Source of the DNA: DASUSF01 sp036375275
GTDB lineage: Bacteria; Pseudomonadota; Alphaproteobacteria; Geminicoccales; Geminicoccaceae
DNA: 13,486 nt
NCBI GenBank assembly: GCA_036375275.1
Contig: DASUSF010000031.1
Coordinates: 1-13,486 of the forward strand
Direction: 5' to 3'
In this document: piece by piece, positions 6,205-13,302 of the stretch
Layout of the letters: the number at the start of each line of letters is the position of its first letter
Position numbering within the stretch: the stretch's first letter is position 1
The notes under the pieces: generated by a model
What the model was told of the DNA's origin: nothing
What the model saw: the letters and a program-made list of their open reading frames with translations, nothing else
The model's database searches: none
Program-made: the position numbers and the translations under genes

Positions 6205-7173
6205 TCAGCCGCCAGGCGCGCCCTGGGTGTTGACGTAGAGCGCGTAGAGCGACTGGCTCGCGGCCATGAACAGCCGGTTGCGCTTCAGCCCGCCGAAGCA
6301 GACGTTGGCGCAGCGCTCGGGCAGCGCGATCCGCCCGATCTTCGTGCCGTCCGGCGCGAACACCAGGACCCCGTCGAGCGCCTCGGTGCCCATGCCCCAG
6401 CCGCACCAGAGGTTGCCGTCGACGTCGCAGCGCATGCCGTCGGGGGTCCCGCCCTCCGCGTCGATCAGGACCCGCTTGCCGGTGATGCTGCGGCCGTCGG
6501 GGGCCACGTCGTAGGCTAGGATCTTCCGGTGCGGCACGCCTCGCGACTCGACCACGTAGAGGATCCGCTCGTCGGGCGAGAAGCAGAGCCCGTTCGGGCC
6601 CAGCACGTCGTCGGCGACCACGGTCGCGGCGCCGCTCTCGCCGTCGATGCGGTAGATGGCCTGGCCGAGCTCCGGCTCCGCCCGATGCCCCTCGTAGTCG
6701 CCGAGCAGCCCGAACGGCGGATCGGTGAACCAGATCGACCCGTCCGACTTGACCACCACGTCGTTCGGCGAGTTGAGGCGCCGGCCCTCGAACGCGTCCA
6801 TTAGCACGGTCAGCGAGCCGTCCGGCTCGGTCCGGGTGACCCGGCGCCCGCCGTGCTCGCAGGTGACGAGGCGGCCCTGGCGGTCCCTCGTGTTCCCGTT
6901 GCCGTAGCCGGAGGGCTTGCGGTAGACGCAGACCTCGCCGGTCTCCTCCTCCCACTTCAGGATCCGGTCGTTCGGGATGTCGCTCCAGAGCAGGAACCGT
7001 CCGTCGCCGAACCAGACCGGGCCCTCGGACCACCGGCAGCCGGTGTGGAGCCGCTCGACGGCCGCGCTGAAGATGGCGTAGGGCCTGAAGCGCTCGTCGA
7101 GGATCTCGACCGCCGGATCGGGATACCGGGGGTGGGGCCGCCAGCCGGCGGAGAGCGGGTCGTTCGGGGTCAT
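6205..7173 (-). CDS. SMP-30/gluconolactonase/LRE family protein
   Basis: A 322-residue cytoplasmic six-bladed beta-propeller of the SMP-30 (regucalcin) family, usually lactone hydrolases acting on sugar or related lactones with one divalent metal. The metal ligands can be picked out: E50 in WSEGPVW, N194 in LGPNGLCFSPDE and D245 in GGTPDGMRCDVDGNLW. N137 lies in RLNSPNDVVVKSDGSIWFTD, near the expected substrate-contact motif. Its length is slightly above the roughly 300 of plain gluconolactonases. AGGAGG at 7185-7190 stands 11 bases before the ATG at 7173. It lies inside the transporter operon, 22 bp after the ATPase and 29 bp before potB, so it is most likely co-expressed. The substrate is unknown; a sugar lactone is the family default, but the context hints at a compound linked to the transporter. 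Confidence 0.9.
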   Translation of the reverse strand: MTPNDPLSAGWRPHPRYPDPAVEILDERFRPYAIFSAAVERLHTGCRWSEGPVWFGDGRFLLWSDIPNDRILKWEEETGEVCVYRKPSGYGNGNTRDRQGRLVTCEHGGRRVTRTEPDGSLTVLMDAFEGRRLNSPNDVVVKSDGSIWFTDPPFGLLGDYEGHRAEPELGQAIYRIDGESGAATVVADDVLGPNGLCFSPDERILYVVESRGVPHRKILAYDVAPDGRSITGKRVLIDAEGGTPDGMRCDVDGNLWCGWGMGTEALDGVLVFAPDGTKIGRIALPERCANVCFGGLKRNRLFMAASQSLYALYVNTQGAPGG

Positions 7174-7195
7174 CCTGAGGTCGTCCTCCTGTCGT

Positions 7196-8287
7196 TCAGT
7201 CGTTCAGCACCTGGACCGCGGCCGGCGGGATCCTGAGCCCGACGGTCTCGCCCCTGGCGAGCCGCGGGACGCCCCCATCGCGGTTCTGGATCCGGACCCA
7301 GAAAGAGGTCGCCTCGCCGAGGATCAGGTGCACGCTGGTGTCGGTGCCGACATAGACCACGTCCTCGACCCTGGCGGCCAGCGCCGCCTCGGCACCCGGC
7401 TGGACCAGCTCCGCCCGCTCGGGACGCACCGCGAGCGTCACCTCCTCCGAACCAGGTGGGTGCGCGTCCGCAAGCAGGACGCCGACGCCGTCGATCTGAT
7501 ACCGGACCCGTCCGCCATCGGAGCTCGAGCCTCTTGCTGCCAGCAGGTTGGTCTCGCCGATGAAGTCCGCGACGAAGCGCGCGTTCGGGCGCTCGTAGAT
7601 CTCCTCCGGCGAGCCGACCTGGAGGATGCGGCCCTGGCTCATCACCGCGATCCGGTCCGACATGGTGAGCGCCTCGTCCTGGTCGTGGGTCACGAAGACG
7701 AAGGTGAGGCCGGTCTCGCTCTGCAGCCGCTTGAGCTCGAGCTGCATGCCCTTCCTGAGCTTCCGGTCGAGGGCGCTCAGCGGCTCGTCGAGGAGCAGCA
7801 CCTGCGGCTGGCTGGCGAGCGCCCGGGCGAGGGCGACCCGCTGCTGCTGGCCGCCCGAAAGCTGCGCGGGCATCCGGTTCTCGTAGCCTTCGAGGTGGAC
7901 CAGCGCCAGGACCTCGCGCACCCGCGCCCGGATCTCGTCCTTCGGACGCCCCTGCATCTCGAGCCCGAAGCTGACGTTTCGGCCGATCGAGAGGTGCGGG
8001 AACAGGGCATAGCTCTGGAAGACAGTGTTCACCGGCCGCCGGTACGGCGGGAGGTGGGTGATCGCCTCGCCATGCAGCCGGACCTCGCCCGCGCTCGGCG
8101 TCTCGAAGCCGGCGATCAGGCGGAGCAGCGTGGTCTTGCCGCAGCCGGAGGGGCCGAGCAGGGTGAAGAACTCGTTGTCCCGGATCTCGAGGCTGACGCC
8201 GTCCAGCGCCAGCACCGCGTCCCGGCCGCCGCCGAACCGCTTGGTGACCTCGACCGCCTCGATCGCCGGGCCGCGTCCTGCCGTCAT
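7196..8287 (-). CDS. potA: PotA-type ABC transporter ATP-binding protein
   Basis: A 363-residue ATPase that powers the PotBCD-type importer from the cytoplasmic side. Walker A is GPSGCGKT (45-52), the Q-loop is VFQSYALFPH (Q91), the signature is LSGGQQQR (143-150), Walker B is LLLDEP (164-169) with D-loop SALD, and the switch histidine is H201 in VTHDQDEALTMSDR. From about 245 on is the C-terminal TOBE-type domain found in the polyamine, sulphate and maltose importers, with ETNLLAA, LAVRPERAEL and a final VGLRIPPAAVQVL. The ATG at 8287 begins the family N-terminus; GGAG lies about 12 bases upstream. It begins 32 bp after the SGNH hydrolase stop and ends 22 bp before the SMP-30 gene. It might also serve the second permease pair, but that set may have its own ATPase outside the window. 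Confidence 0.95.
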   Translation of the reverse strand: MTAGRGPAIEAVEVTKRFGGGRDAVLALDGVSLEIRDNEFFTLLGPSGCGKTTLLRLIAGFETPSAGEVRLHGEAITHLPPYRRPVNTVFQSYALFPHLSIGRNVSFGLEMQGRPKDEIRARVREVLALVHLEGYENRMPAQLSGGQQQRVALARALASQPQVLLLDEPLSALDRKLRKGMQLELKRLQSETGLTFVFVTHDQDEALTMSDRIAVMSQGRILQVGSPEEIYERPNARFVADFIGETNLLAARGSSSDGGRVRYQIDGVGVLLADAHPPGSEEVTLAVRPERAELVQPGAEAALAARVEDVVYVGTDTSVHLILGEATSFWVRIQNRDGGVPRLARGETVGLRIPPAAVQVLND

Positions 8288-8319
8288 GTCCGTGTCCCGC
8301 TCCGCAGCGCCTCGGCCGA

Positions 8320-9390
8320 TCAGCAGCCCTCCTCCCTGCAGAAGGCGCTCAGCCGTGCCTTGAGGAACGGCCAGTTCGCTTCGGCGATGAGCTTGGCCCC
8401 GCGGGCGTTCGGATGTCCATCGTCCCTGAAGATGTAGCCGGACCGATCGCTCCCGGTGCGCTCCAGTACGGCCGCCGAGGGGTCGTTGAAGGCGACGTCG
8501 TGGTAGGCGAAGAAGGCGTCCGCGCCGGCCATGAACCTCTCGGTCGGCTCGTCCGAGGTGTACGGGGGACGGTGCCATCCGGTGGTGGCGATCCAGAGCT
8601 CGATGTCGCGTTCGCCGGTCCACTGGATCAGTCTCTCGAACACCGCCTCGGTCAGCTCGACGCTCGCCTCGGCGTTCGCTCCGCCCGTCGATCGCGGCCC
8701 GTCCCCGGCGACGCGGATCTCGTGCCGGCGGGCCGAGAGGAACGCGACGTAACCCCGGCGCAGCAGGGCGATCACCTGCGAGCTGGAGACCATTTCATTC
8801 CAGAAGGGGATCGCGCCGACCACCCGCTTGAGCCAGGGTGGTTCCGCCCGCAGCCGGACGGCCTCCTCGCCTCGAAGACGGTAGAGGCCGCTCGCGCCGG
8901 CCCGACCGACGTCGTCGGTACTGATGAAGACGAGGACGATGTCGGGGTCGACCTGGTCGCCGAACTCCTCCACGTAGGCGACGTACGAGCCGGTGCCCCA
9001 GCCGCCGGCGGCCGCGTTCACGATGCTGAACGTGCCCTGGCCGAAGGTCGCGTCGATGCGTTCCTGGAGACGGTGGGCATACGTCTGTTCATCCTCCAGC
9101 AACCAGCCGAACGTGAACGAATCCCCGAGCAGCAGGATCCTGTAGCGGGCAGCCGGCCCCGCCGTCCCGCGCAGGCCCGGCGGCGAGAAGCGGTAGAGCA
9201 CGGAAGTGGCGCCGCGGCTGTGCCGGGCCGTTCCCTCCGACCGGTTCATGACGAGGCCGGTATCCGAGTAGACCCGCCAGGACCCGGAGAGATCCTGCGG
9301 CAGGAACCACCTCAGGCCGATTTCGATCAGGACCAGCGAAACGAGCAGCGACAGCAGCATGAGCCCGCCGTTCAGGGCATGCTGTTTCAT
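8320..9390 (-). CDS. Membrane-anchored SGNH/GDSL-family hydrolase
   Basis: A 356-residue protein with one N-terminal membrane anchor (about 9-30, no clear cleavage site) and an SGNH-type hydrolase domain probably facing the periplasm. Block I is ILLLGDSFTFGW with nucleophile S91. Block II is represented by NAAAGGWGTGSY (G129/G130). Block V is the catalytic pair in FRDDGHPNARG (D323 and H326). The block III position, normally GxND, reads FISTDD (155-160), so the usual oxyanion-hole Asn seems to be Asp. Relatives act as esterases or acyl-transfer enzymes on cell-surface glycans or lipids; the substrate here cannot be named. The ATG at 9390 has only a weak GGAT upstream; M11 (9360) is an alternative start. 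It lies between the GH15 gene and potA with short gaps. Confidence 0.8.
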   Translation of the reverse strand: MKQHALNGGLMLLSLLVSLVLIEIGLRWFLPQDLSGSWRVYSDTGLVMNRSEGTARHSRGATSVLYRFSPPGLRGTAGPAARYRILLLGDSFTFGWLLEDEQTYAHRLQERIDATFGQGTFSIVNAAAGGWGTGSYVAYVEEFGDQVDPDIVLVFISTDDVGRAGASGLYRLRGEEAVRLRAEPPWLKRVVGAIPFWNEMVSSSQVIALLRRGYVAFLSARRHEIRVAGDGPRSTGGANAEASVELTEAVFERLIQWTGERDIELWIATTGWHRPPYTSDEPTERFMAGADAFFAYHDVAFNDPSAAVLERTGSDRSGYIFRDDGHPNARGAKLIAEANWPFLKARLSAFCREEGC

Positions 9391-9460
9391 GTTCAGGATC
9401 CAGCACGCAACCCCGCCACCGGGCTTCCGGTCCGGCCCTGCGGCGGCGCCCGCGGCCCGA

Positions 9461-11314
9461 CTACCGCCGCCTCGAGCCCGGCTCGCCGAGCTCGCGGTCG
9501 AGGTTGAAGGCGGCGCTGATCAGGGCGAGGTGGGTGAAGGCCTGCGGAAAGTTGCCGAGGGCCTCGCCGCGGGGGCCGGTCTCCTCGGCGTAGAGGCCGA
9601 CGTGGTTGGAGAAGCCGAGCATGCGCTCGAACATCAGCCGCGCCTCGTCGAGCATCTCGCGGTGGAAGCGCCCGGCCCGGGCCAGCGCCTCGACCAGCCA
9701 GAAGGTGCAGATGTTGAAGGTCCCTTCCTCGCCGGCGAGCCCGTCCGGGCTCTCCTCGACGTTGTACCGGTAGACCAGGTGGTTCGCGAGCAGCCCACCC
9801 TTCTCGGGCGGTTGCATGATCGCGGCCAGGGTCTTGAGCATCCTCGGATCGGTCGGGGCGACGAAGAAGGTGAGCTGCATCATCAGGTTGGCCGCGTCGA
9901 GCGAGGTGCTGCCGTAGGCCTGGACGAAGGCCTGGCGCTCCTCGCTCCAGCCGTGGGTCATGATGTCCTCGTAGATGCGGTCGCGGACGCCGAGCCAGCG
10001 GGTCCGGTCGCAGGGGAACGAGCGCTTGTCGGCGAGGCGGAGCCCGCGGTCGACCGCGACCCAGCACATCAGCTTGGAGTAGACGAACTGCTTGGTGCCG
10101 CCGCGGGTCTCCCACACCCCCTCGTCCAGGCGGCGCCAGTTGTCGCAGACCCAGTCGACCAGGGCGCGGAGGTTCCGCCAGGTGTCGTAGCTGATCTGCT
10201 GGCCGTGCTTGTTGTAGAGGTACGCGCCGTCCATCAGCTCGCCGTAGATGTCGAGCTGGAGCTGGTCGTAGGCGCCGTTGCCGATGCGGACCGGCTTCGA
10301 CCCCATGTAGCCGTCGAGGTGGTCGAGCGTCTCCTCGGTCAGCTGCTTGCGGCCGTCGATGCCGTACATGATCTGCAGGGAGCCGTCGGGATTGGCTTCC
10401 CGGCACAGCTTGACCACGAAGTGCATGAACCGTTCCGCCTCCTTGGCGAAGCCGAGGCGGAGGAAGGCGTAGATGACGAACGCCGAGTCGCGGATCCAGG
10501 TGTAGCGGTAGTCCCAGTTGCGCTCGCCGCCGATCCCTTCCGGCAGGGAGCAGGTCGGGGCGGCGACGATCGCCCCGGTCGGCGCGTAGGTCATGAGCTT
10601 CAGCGCCAGCGCCGAGCGGTAGACCATCTCCCGCCAGCGGCCGCGGTACTTGCACTGCGCGAGCCAGGCGCGCCAGTAGGCGACGGTGTCGCGGAACGCC
10701 TGCTCGGCTTCCGCGGTGTCGAGCTCGGTCGCCTCGTCGATCTCCTTGGTCAGATGCGAGAGGACGAAGACCGCCGATTCCCCCTCCTTGAGCGTGAAGC
10801 GGGCGGTCGCCTCGCCTTCCGCCGCCTCGAGTGGGACGGTGGACTTCAGGCTCAGCCCCAGGCTCTTCGAACGGAAGATGACGCCGTGCGGCACGGCTTC
10901 CGCCGTGTGGTCCTCGCGGGCGTAGTCGAAGGCGGGCCGGCAGGCCATGCGCATGTCGACGGTGCCGCGCATGGCGACGACCTGGCGGATGACCTGCCGC
11001 CGGCTCTCCGACTCCTTGGCGTCCTCGCCGATGACCGGCATGAAGTCGAGGATCTCGGCGGCGCCGTGCTCGGAGAGCACGCGGGTGACCAGGACGTTGG
11101 TGTCCGGCCAGTAGAACTGCTTGTTGGTGGCGTCGTCCTGCGCCGACCAGATCCGGAACGAGCCCCCCTTCTGGTCGTCGAGAATGGCGCCGAACACGCT
11201 CGGCGAGTCGAAGCGCGGGATGCACATCCAGTCGATCGAGCCGTTGATGCCGACCAGGGCCACGGTGTGCATGTCCCCGATCATCCCGTAGTCTTCGATC
11301 GGCTGGTAGGCCAT
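9461..11314 (-). CDS. Glycoside hydrolase family 15 protein (glucoamylase/trehalase type)
   Basis: A 617-residue cytoplasmic enzyme (no signal peptide). The N-terminal domain (1 to about 220) opens with YQPIEDYGMIGDMHTVALVGINGSIDWMC, the standard beginning of bacterial GH15 proteins. The (alpha/alpha)6 barrel begins about residue 225, with AIVAAPTCSLPEG and GGERNWDYRYTWIRDSAF (262-279). The probable general acid is E402 in DEGVWETRGG and the general base E530 in GEEGTFNICTFW. The family inverts alpha-glucosidic bonds in starch, maltodextrin or trehalose; which of these is cut here is not visible. The ATG at 11314 has GGGAG eight bases upstream and gives the family N-terminus. A TTG at 11383 in frame would add 23 residues. 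It is preceded by the Vgb-like gene (126-bp gap) and followed after 70 bp by the SGNH hydrolase. Confidence 0.93.
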   Translation of the reverse strand: MAYQPIEDYGMIGDMHTVALVGINGSIDWMCIPRFDSPSVFGAILDDQKGGSFRIWSAQDDATNKQFYWPDTNVLVTRVLSEHGAAEILDFMPVIGEDAKESESRRQVIRQVVAMRGTVDMRMACRPAFDYAREDHTAEAVPHGVIFRSKSLGLSLKSTVPLEAAEGEATARFTLKEGESAVFVLSHLTKEIDEATELDTAEAEQAFRDTVAYWRAWLAQCKYRGRWREMVYRSALALKLMTYAPTGAIVAAPTCSLPEGIGGERNWDYRYTWIRDSAFVIYAFLRLGFAKEAERFMHFVVKLCREANPDGSLQIMYGIDGRKQLTEETLDHLDGYMGSKPVRIGNGAYDQLQLDIYGELMDGAYLYNKHGQQISYDTWRNLRALVDWVCDNWRRLDEGVWETRGGTKQFVYSKLMCWVAVDRGLRLADKRSFPCDRTRWLGVRDRIYEDIMTHGWSEERQAFVQAYGSTSLDAANLMMQLTFFVAPTDPRMLKTLAAIMQPPEKGGLLANHLVYRYNVEESPDGLAGEEGTFNICTFWLVEALARAGRFHREMLDEARLMFERMLGFSNHVGLYAEETGPRGEALGNFPQAFTHLALISAAFNLDRELGEPGSRRR

Positions 11315-11440
11315 GTCCCCGGCTCCCGCTCGCCTGTCCCCCGGCCAATCAAACCCTGTCCTGGTCCCGAGGTCTACCGTCAAGCGTCCCGGCGGGTCGC
11401 CTCCCGCGTGCCGGCGCGGTCGATCCCGCCGCGGCCGGCG

Positions 11441-12421
11441 TCAGCCACGCATCGCGCCGGCCTCTCCGGTCCGGATCACCATCAGCCGGTCGAGGCCCGA
11501 CTCCGGCAGCCAGACCTCGCCCGGCCGTCCGAGGATCTGGCGGACGTTCGCGTTCGGGCCGCTGCCCGCGAAGCTCGTGAAGGTCTCGGTCCCGGGGTCG
11601 AAGCGCAGCACGGCGTTGGCGCCGAAGTCGCTGACCCAGACCATGTCGTCGTCGTCCACGTAGACCGCATACGGCTTCGGCTTCTCGCCCGGCAGCTTCC
11701 AGCTCCGCCAGCCGCCCTCGTCCGGATCGTACCGGCTGAGCTGGCCGGAGTTCCACTCGCTGACCCAGATGTGGCCCTCGGAATCGGCCCACACCCGGCG
11801 CGCGCCCTGGTCCGGGGCGGGCGGCTCGAGCACCCTGACCTCGCCGGTCTCGGTGTCGACCTCCCCGACGTGGCTGCCGCCGAGCGAGGCATAGTAGATG
11901 CCGCCGTCGGGCGTCGAGGTGATGCCGTAGGGGCCGACCCCCTCCGGATCCTCGAACACCTCCATCTCGCCGCTCGACGGGTCGAGCCGGCCGTAGATGC
12001 CGTTCTGGCCGGTGAACCAGAGCGTCCCCTCGCCGTCGAACGCCGCAGTGTTGAGGTTGGCGTAGCCGGTGTCCCCGGGCAGCGGGTAGACCGTCACCTC
12101 GTCGGTCCTCGGATCGACGCTGACGATCGCGTTCTGCCCGCTGTCGGTGATCCAGGCGAGCCCGTCGGGGCCGGCGATCACGCCGTGCGGCGCGGAGCCT
12201 TCGCCGAGCGGCACCTGGCGGACCTCGCCGCTCGCGGGATCGAGGATCCCGAGCGCGCCCTGCCCCTGCGCGCTGTACCAGACCTTGCCGTCGGGGGCCG
12301 GGGCGACGTCGTGCGGCCCGGCGCCTGCAGGCACGTCGAACACCTCGATTTCGTGCTGGGCCGCGGCCCCGCTCGCGAGGCCGAGCGTCAGCGCGGCGGT
12401 GGCGAGGATACGGTTCCACAT
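11441..12421 (-). CDS. Secreted Vgb-like (virginiamycin B lyase family) beta-propeller protein
   Basis: A 326-residue exported protein: signal peptide MWNRILATAALTLGLASGAA, cut near AAQ-HE, then about seven propeller repeats of the form 'GPxGI...PDGxxWxxxxxxxxIxRxDPxTGExxxF'. Examples are AGPHDVAPAPDGKVWYSA, SAPHGVIAGPDGLAWITD, GPYGITSTPDGGIYYASL and KPYAVYVDDDDMVWVSDFG. This is the Vgb/streptogramin lyase fold, but most such proteins outside antibiotic producers and resistant cocci have unknown roles. Histidines occur in the early PHD/PHG repeats; the late repeats read ARRVWAD and KPYAVYVD where streptogramin lyase has its catalytic histidine, so lyase activity is doubtful. GGAGG at 12428-12432, six bases before the ATG at 12421, fixes the start. 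It follows the frameshifted permease gene after 81 bp. Confidence 0.8.
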   Translation of the reverse strand: MWNRILATAALTLGLASGAAAQHEIEVFDVPAGAGPHDVAPAPDGKVWYSAQGQGALGILDPASGEVRQVPLGEGSAPHGVIAGPDGLAWITDSGQNAIVSVDPRTDEVTVYPLPGDTGYANLNTAAFDGEGTLWFTGQNGIYGRLDPSSGEMEVFEDPEGVGPYGITSTPDGGIYYASLGGSHVGEVDTETGEVRVLEPPAPDQGARRVWADSEGHIWVSEWNSGQLSRYDPDEGGWRSWKLPGEKPKPYAVYVDDDDMVWVSDFGANAVLRFDPGTETFTSFAGSGPNANVRQILGRPGEVWLPESGLDRLMVIRTGEAGAMRG

Positions 12422-12472
12422 GGTGCGCCTCCCCTCTCCGGCGGTTGCCACCCATAAAACCTGCGGCCGCAT

Positions 12473-12499
12473 CCGTCGCCGGCAAGATGAGCCGGACGG
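12473..12499. terminator. Hairpin after the second PotC gene
   Basis: CCGGC (12479-12483), loop AAGATGA, GCCGG (12491-12495), extended by CCGT (12473-12476) with ACGG (12496-12499) over a 2-base bulge. On the minus strand it follows the permease stop by a few bases, and TTTTAT comes about 15 bases later. It could end or thin out transcription before the Vgb-like gene. The T run is too far for a classic terminator. A 10-bp palindrome TGCGGCCGCA lies at 12462-12471. Confidence 0.3.
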
Positions 12500-12502
12500 G
12501 CA

Positions 12503-13302
12503 TCAGCGCCGGCGGCCGCCGATCGCGAAGGACAGGCTCACGAACAGGATCGAGGTCGCGAGGAGCAGGGTCGAGACGGCGTTGATCTCGGGCGAGAAGC
12601 CGGTTCGGACCATGCCGTAGATCAGGACCGGCAGCGTCGTCGCGCCGGGGCCGGCGACCATGTTGGTGATGATGAAGTCGTCGAGCGAGATGATGAAGGC
12701 GAGCATGAAGCCGGCGACGATCCCGGGCGCCATCAGCGGCAGGGTCACGCGCCGGAAGATCGCGAGCGGGCCGGCGTAAAGGTCGGCTGCGGCCTGCTCG
12801 TAGGCCGGCTCGAGCCCTCGAGCCGGGCCGCGATCGGCAGGTAGGCGAACGGGATGCAGAACACGGTGTGGGCCAGGATCACGGTCATCAGGCCGAGCCC
12901 GATCCCGACCGTCGAGAAGAAGATCAGGGTCGCGACCGCGGAGACGATCTCCGGCACCATGAGCGGCAGGTTGATCACGCCGTACGCGGCGATCCGACCG
13001 CGGAACCCGGGGCCGCGGACCATGACCAGCGACGCCGCGGTCGCCGCCATGGTCGCGACGCTGGCCGCGATGATCGCGACGGTCAGCGAGTTCAGCGCCG
13101 CCTGCTGGATCTCCTCGTTCCTGAACACCCGGCCGTACCAGGCGAGGCTGAAGCCGCCCCAGGTGGTGATCGAGCGGATGCCGTTGAAGGAGTAGACCGC
13201 GATCACCAGGATCGGCGCGTAGAGGAAGACCACGCACAGCCAGGCGACCACCCGGAAGCCGGGGAAGCGCTTGAGCTCGTCGCTGCGGCTGAGGGCGGCC
13301 AT
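12503..13302 (-). pseudogene. Second PotC-type ABC permease, interrupted by a single-base frameshift
   Basis: The N-terminal part runs from the ATG at 13302 in one frame to ...PFAYLPIAARLEG; the rest, LEPAYEQAAADLYAGP..., continues in the -1 frame to the stop at 12503. Joined, the two parts make a full-length PotC homologue of about 265 residues that aligns end to end with the intact PotC at 4405-5193. The break falls just before the EAA loop (EQAAADLYAGPLAIFRRVTL), which contacts the ATPase. Unshifted translation adds about 22 unrelated residues and stops at 12745, losing two membrane helices. Adding one base at about 12815-12816 restores GGN-CTC-GAG, Gly-Leu-Glu. The start overlaps the upstream permease stop by one base (TGATG). 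Whether the change is real or a sequencing error cannot be decided from one sequence. Confidence 0.9.
12805..12826. repeat. Perfect 10-bp inverted repeat at the frameshift site
   Basis: CCGGCTCGAG (12805-12814) and CTCGAGCCGG (12817-12826) with only CC between them. The symmetry ends at both flanks. The two-base loop is exactly where one extra base would restore the permease frame, which points to a deletion at the hairpin tip. Confidence 0.85.

Noticed and set aside
5282..7033. PotB fused to a long N-terminal extension
   Set aside because: The frame is open upstream of 6175 but the extension is arginine-rich nonsense lying over the SMP-30 gene in another frame; the membrane protein begins at 6175.
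7196..8623. PotA with 112 extra N-terminal residues
   Set aside because: The extension overlaps the SGNH hydrolase coding region and has no similarity to the family; the normal N-terminus starts at 8287.
11315..11440. Promoter for the GH15 gene (TTGACG near 11378-11383)
   Set aside because: No acceptable -10 box lies at 15-19 bp; the nearest AT-rich hexamer (TTTGAT) is 24 bp away. The rest of the gap is GC-rich without clear structure.
9359..12457. Plus-strand open frame of over 1,000 codons
   Set aside because: It is the antisense shadow of the GH15 and Vgb-like genes in very GC-rich DNA; the translation is low-complexity (A, G, R, E, V, D) without any domain.
12780..12850. Programmed -1 ribosomal frameshifting in the second PotC
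   Set aside because: There is no slippery heptamer of the X XXY YYZ kind at the join, the shift point is inside the hairpin and not upstream of it, and the sister permease needs no shift. Not strictly excluded.
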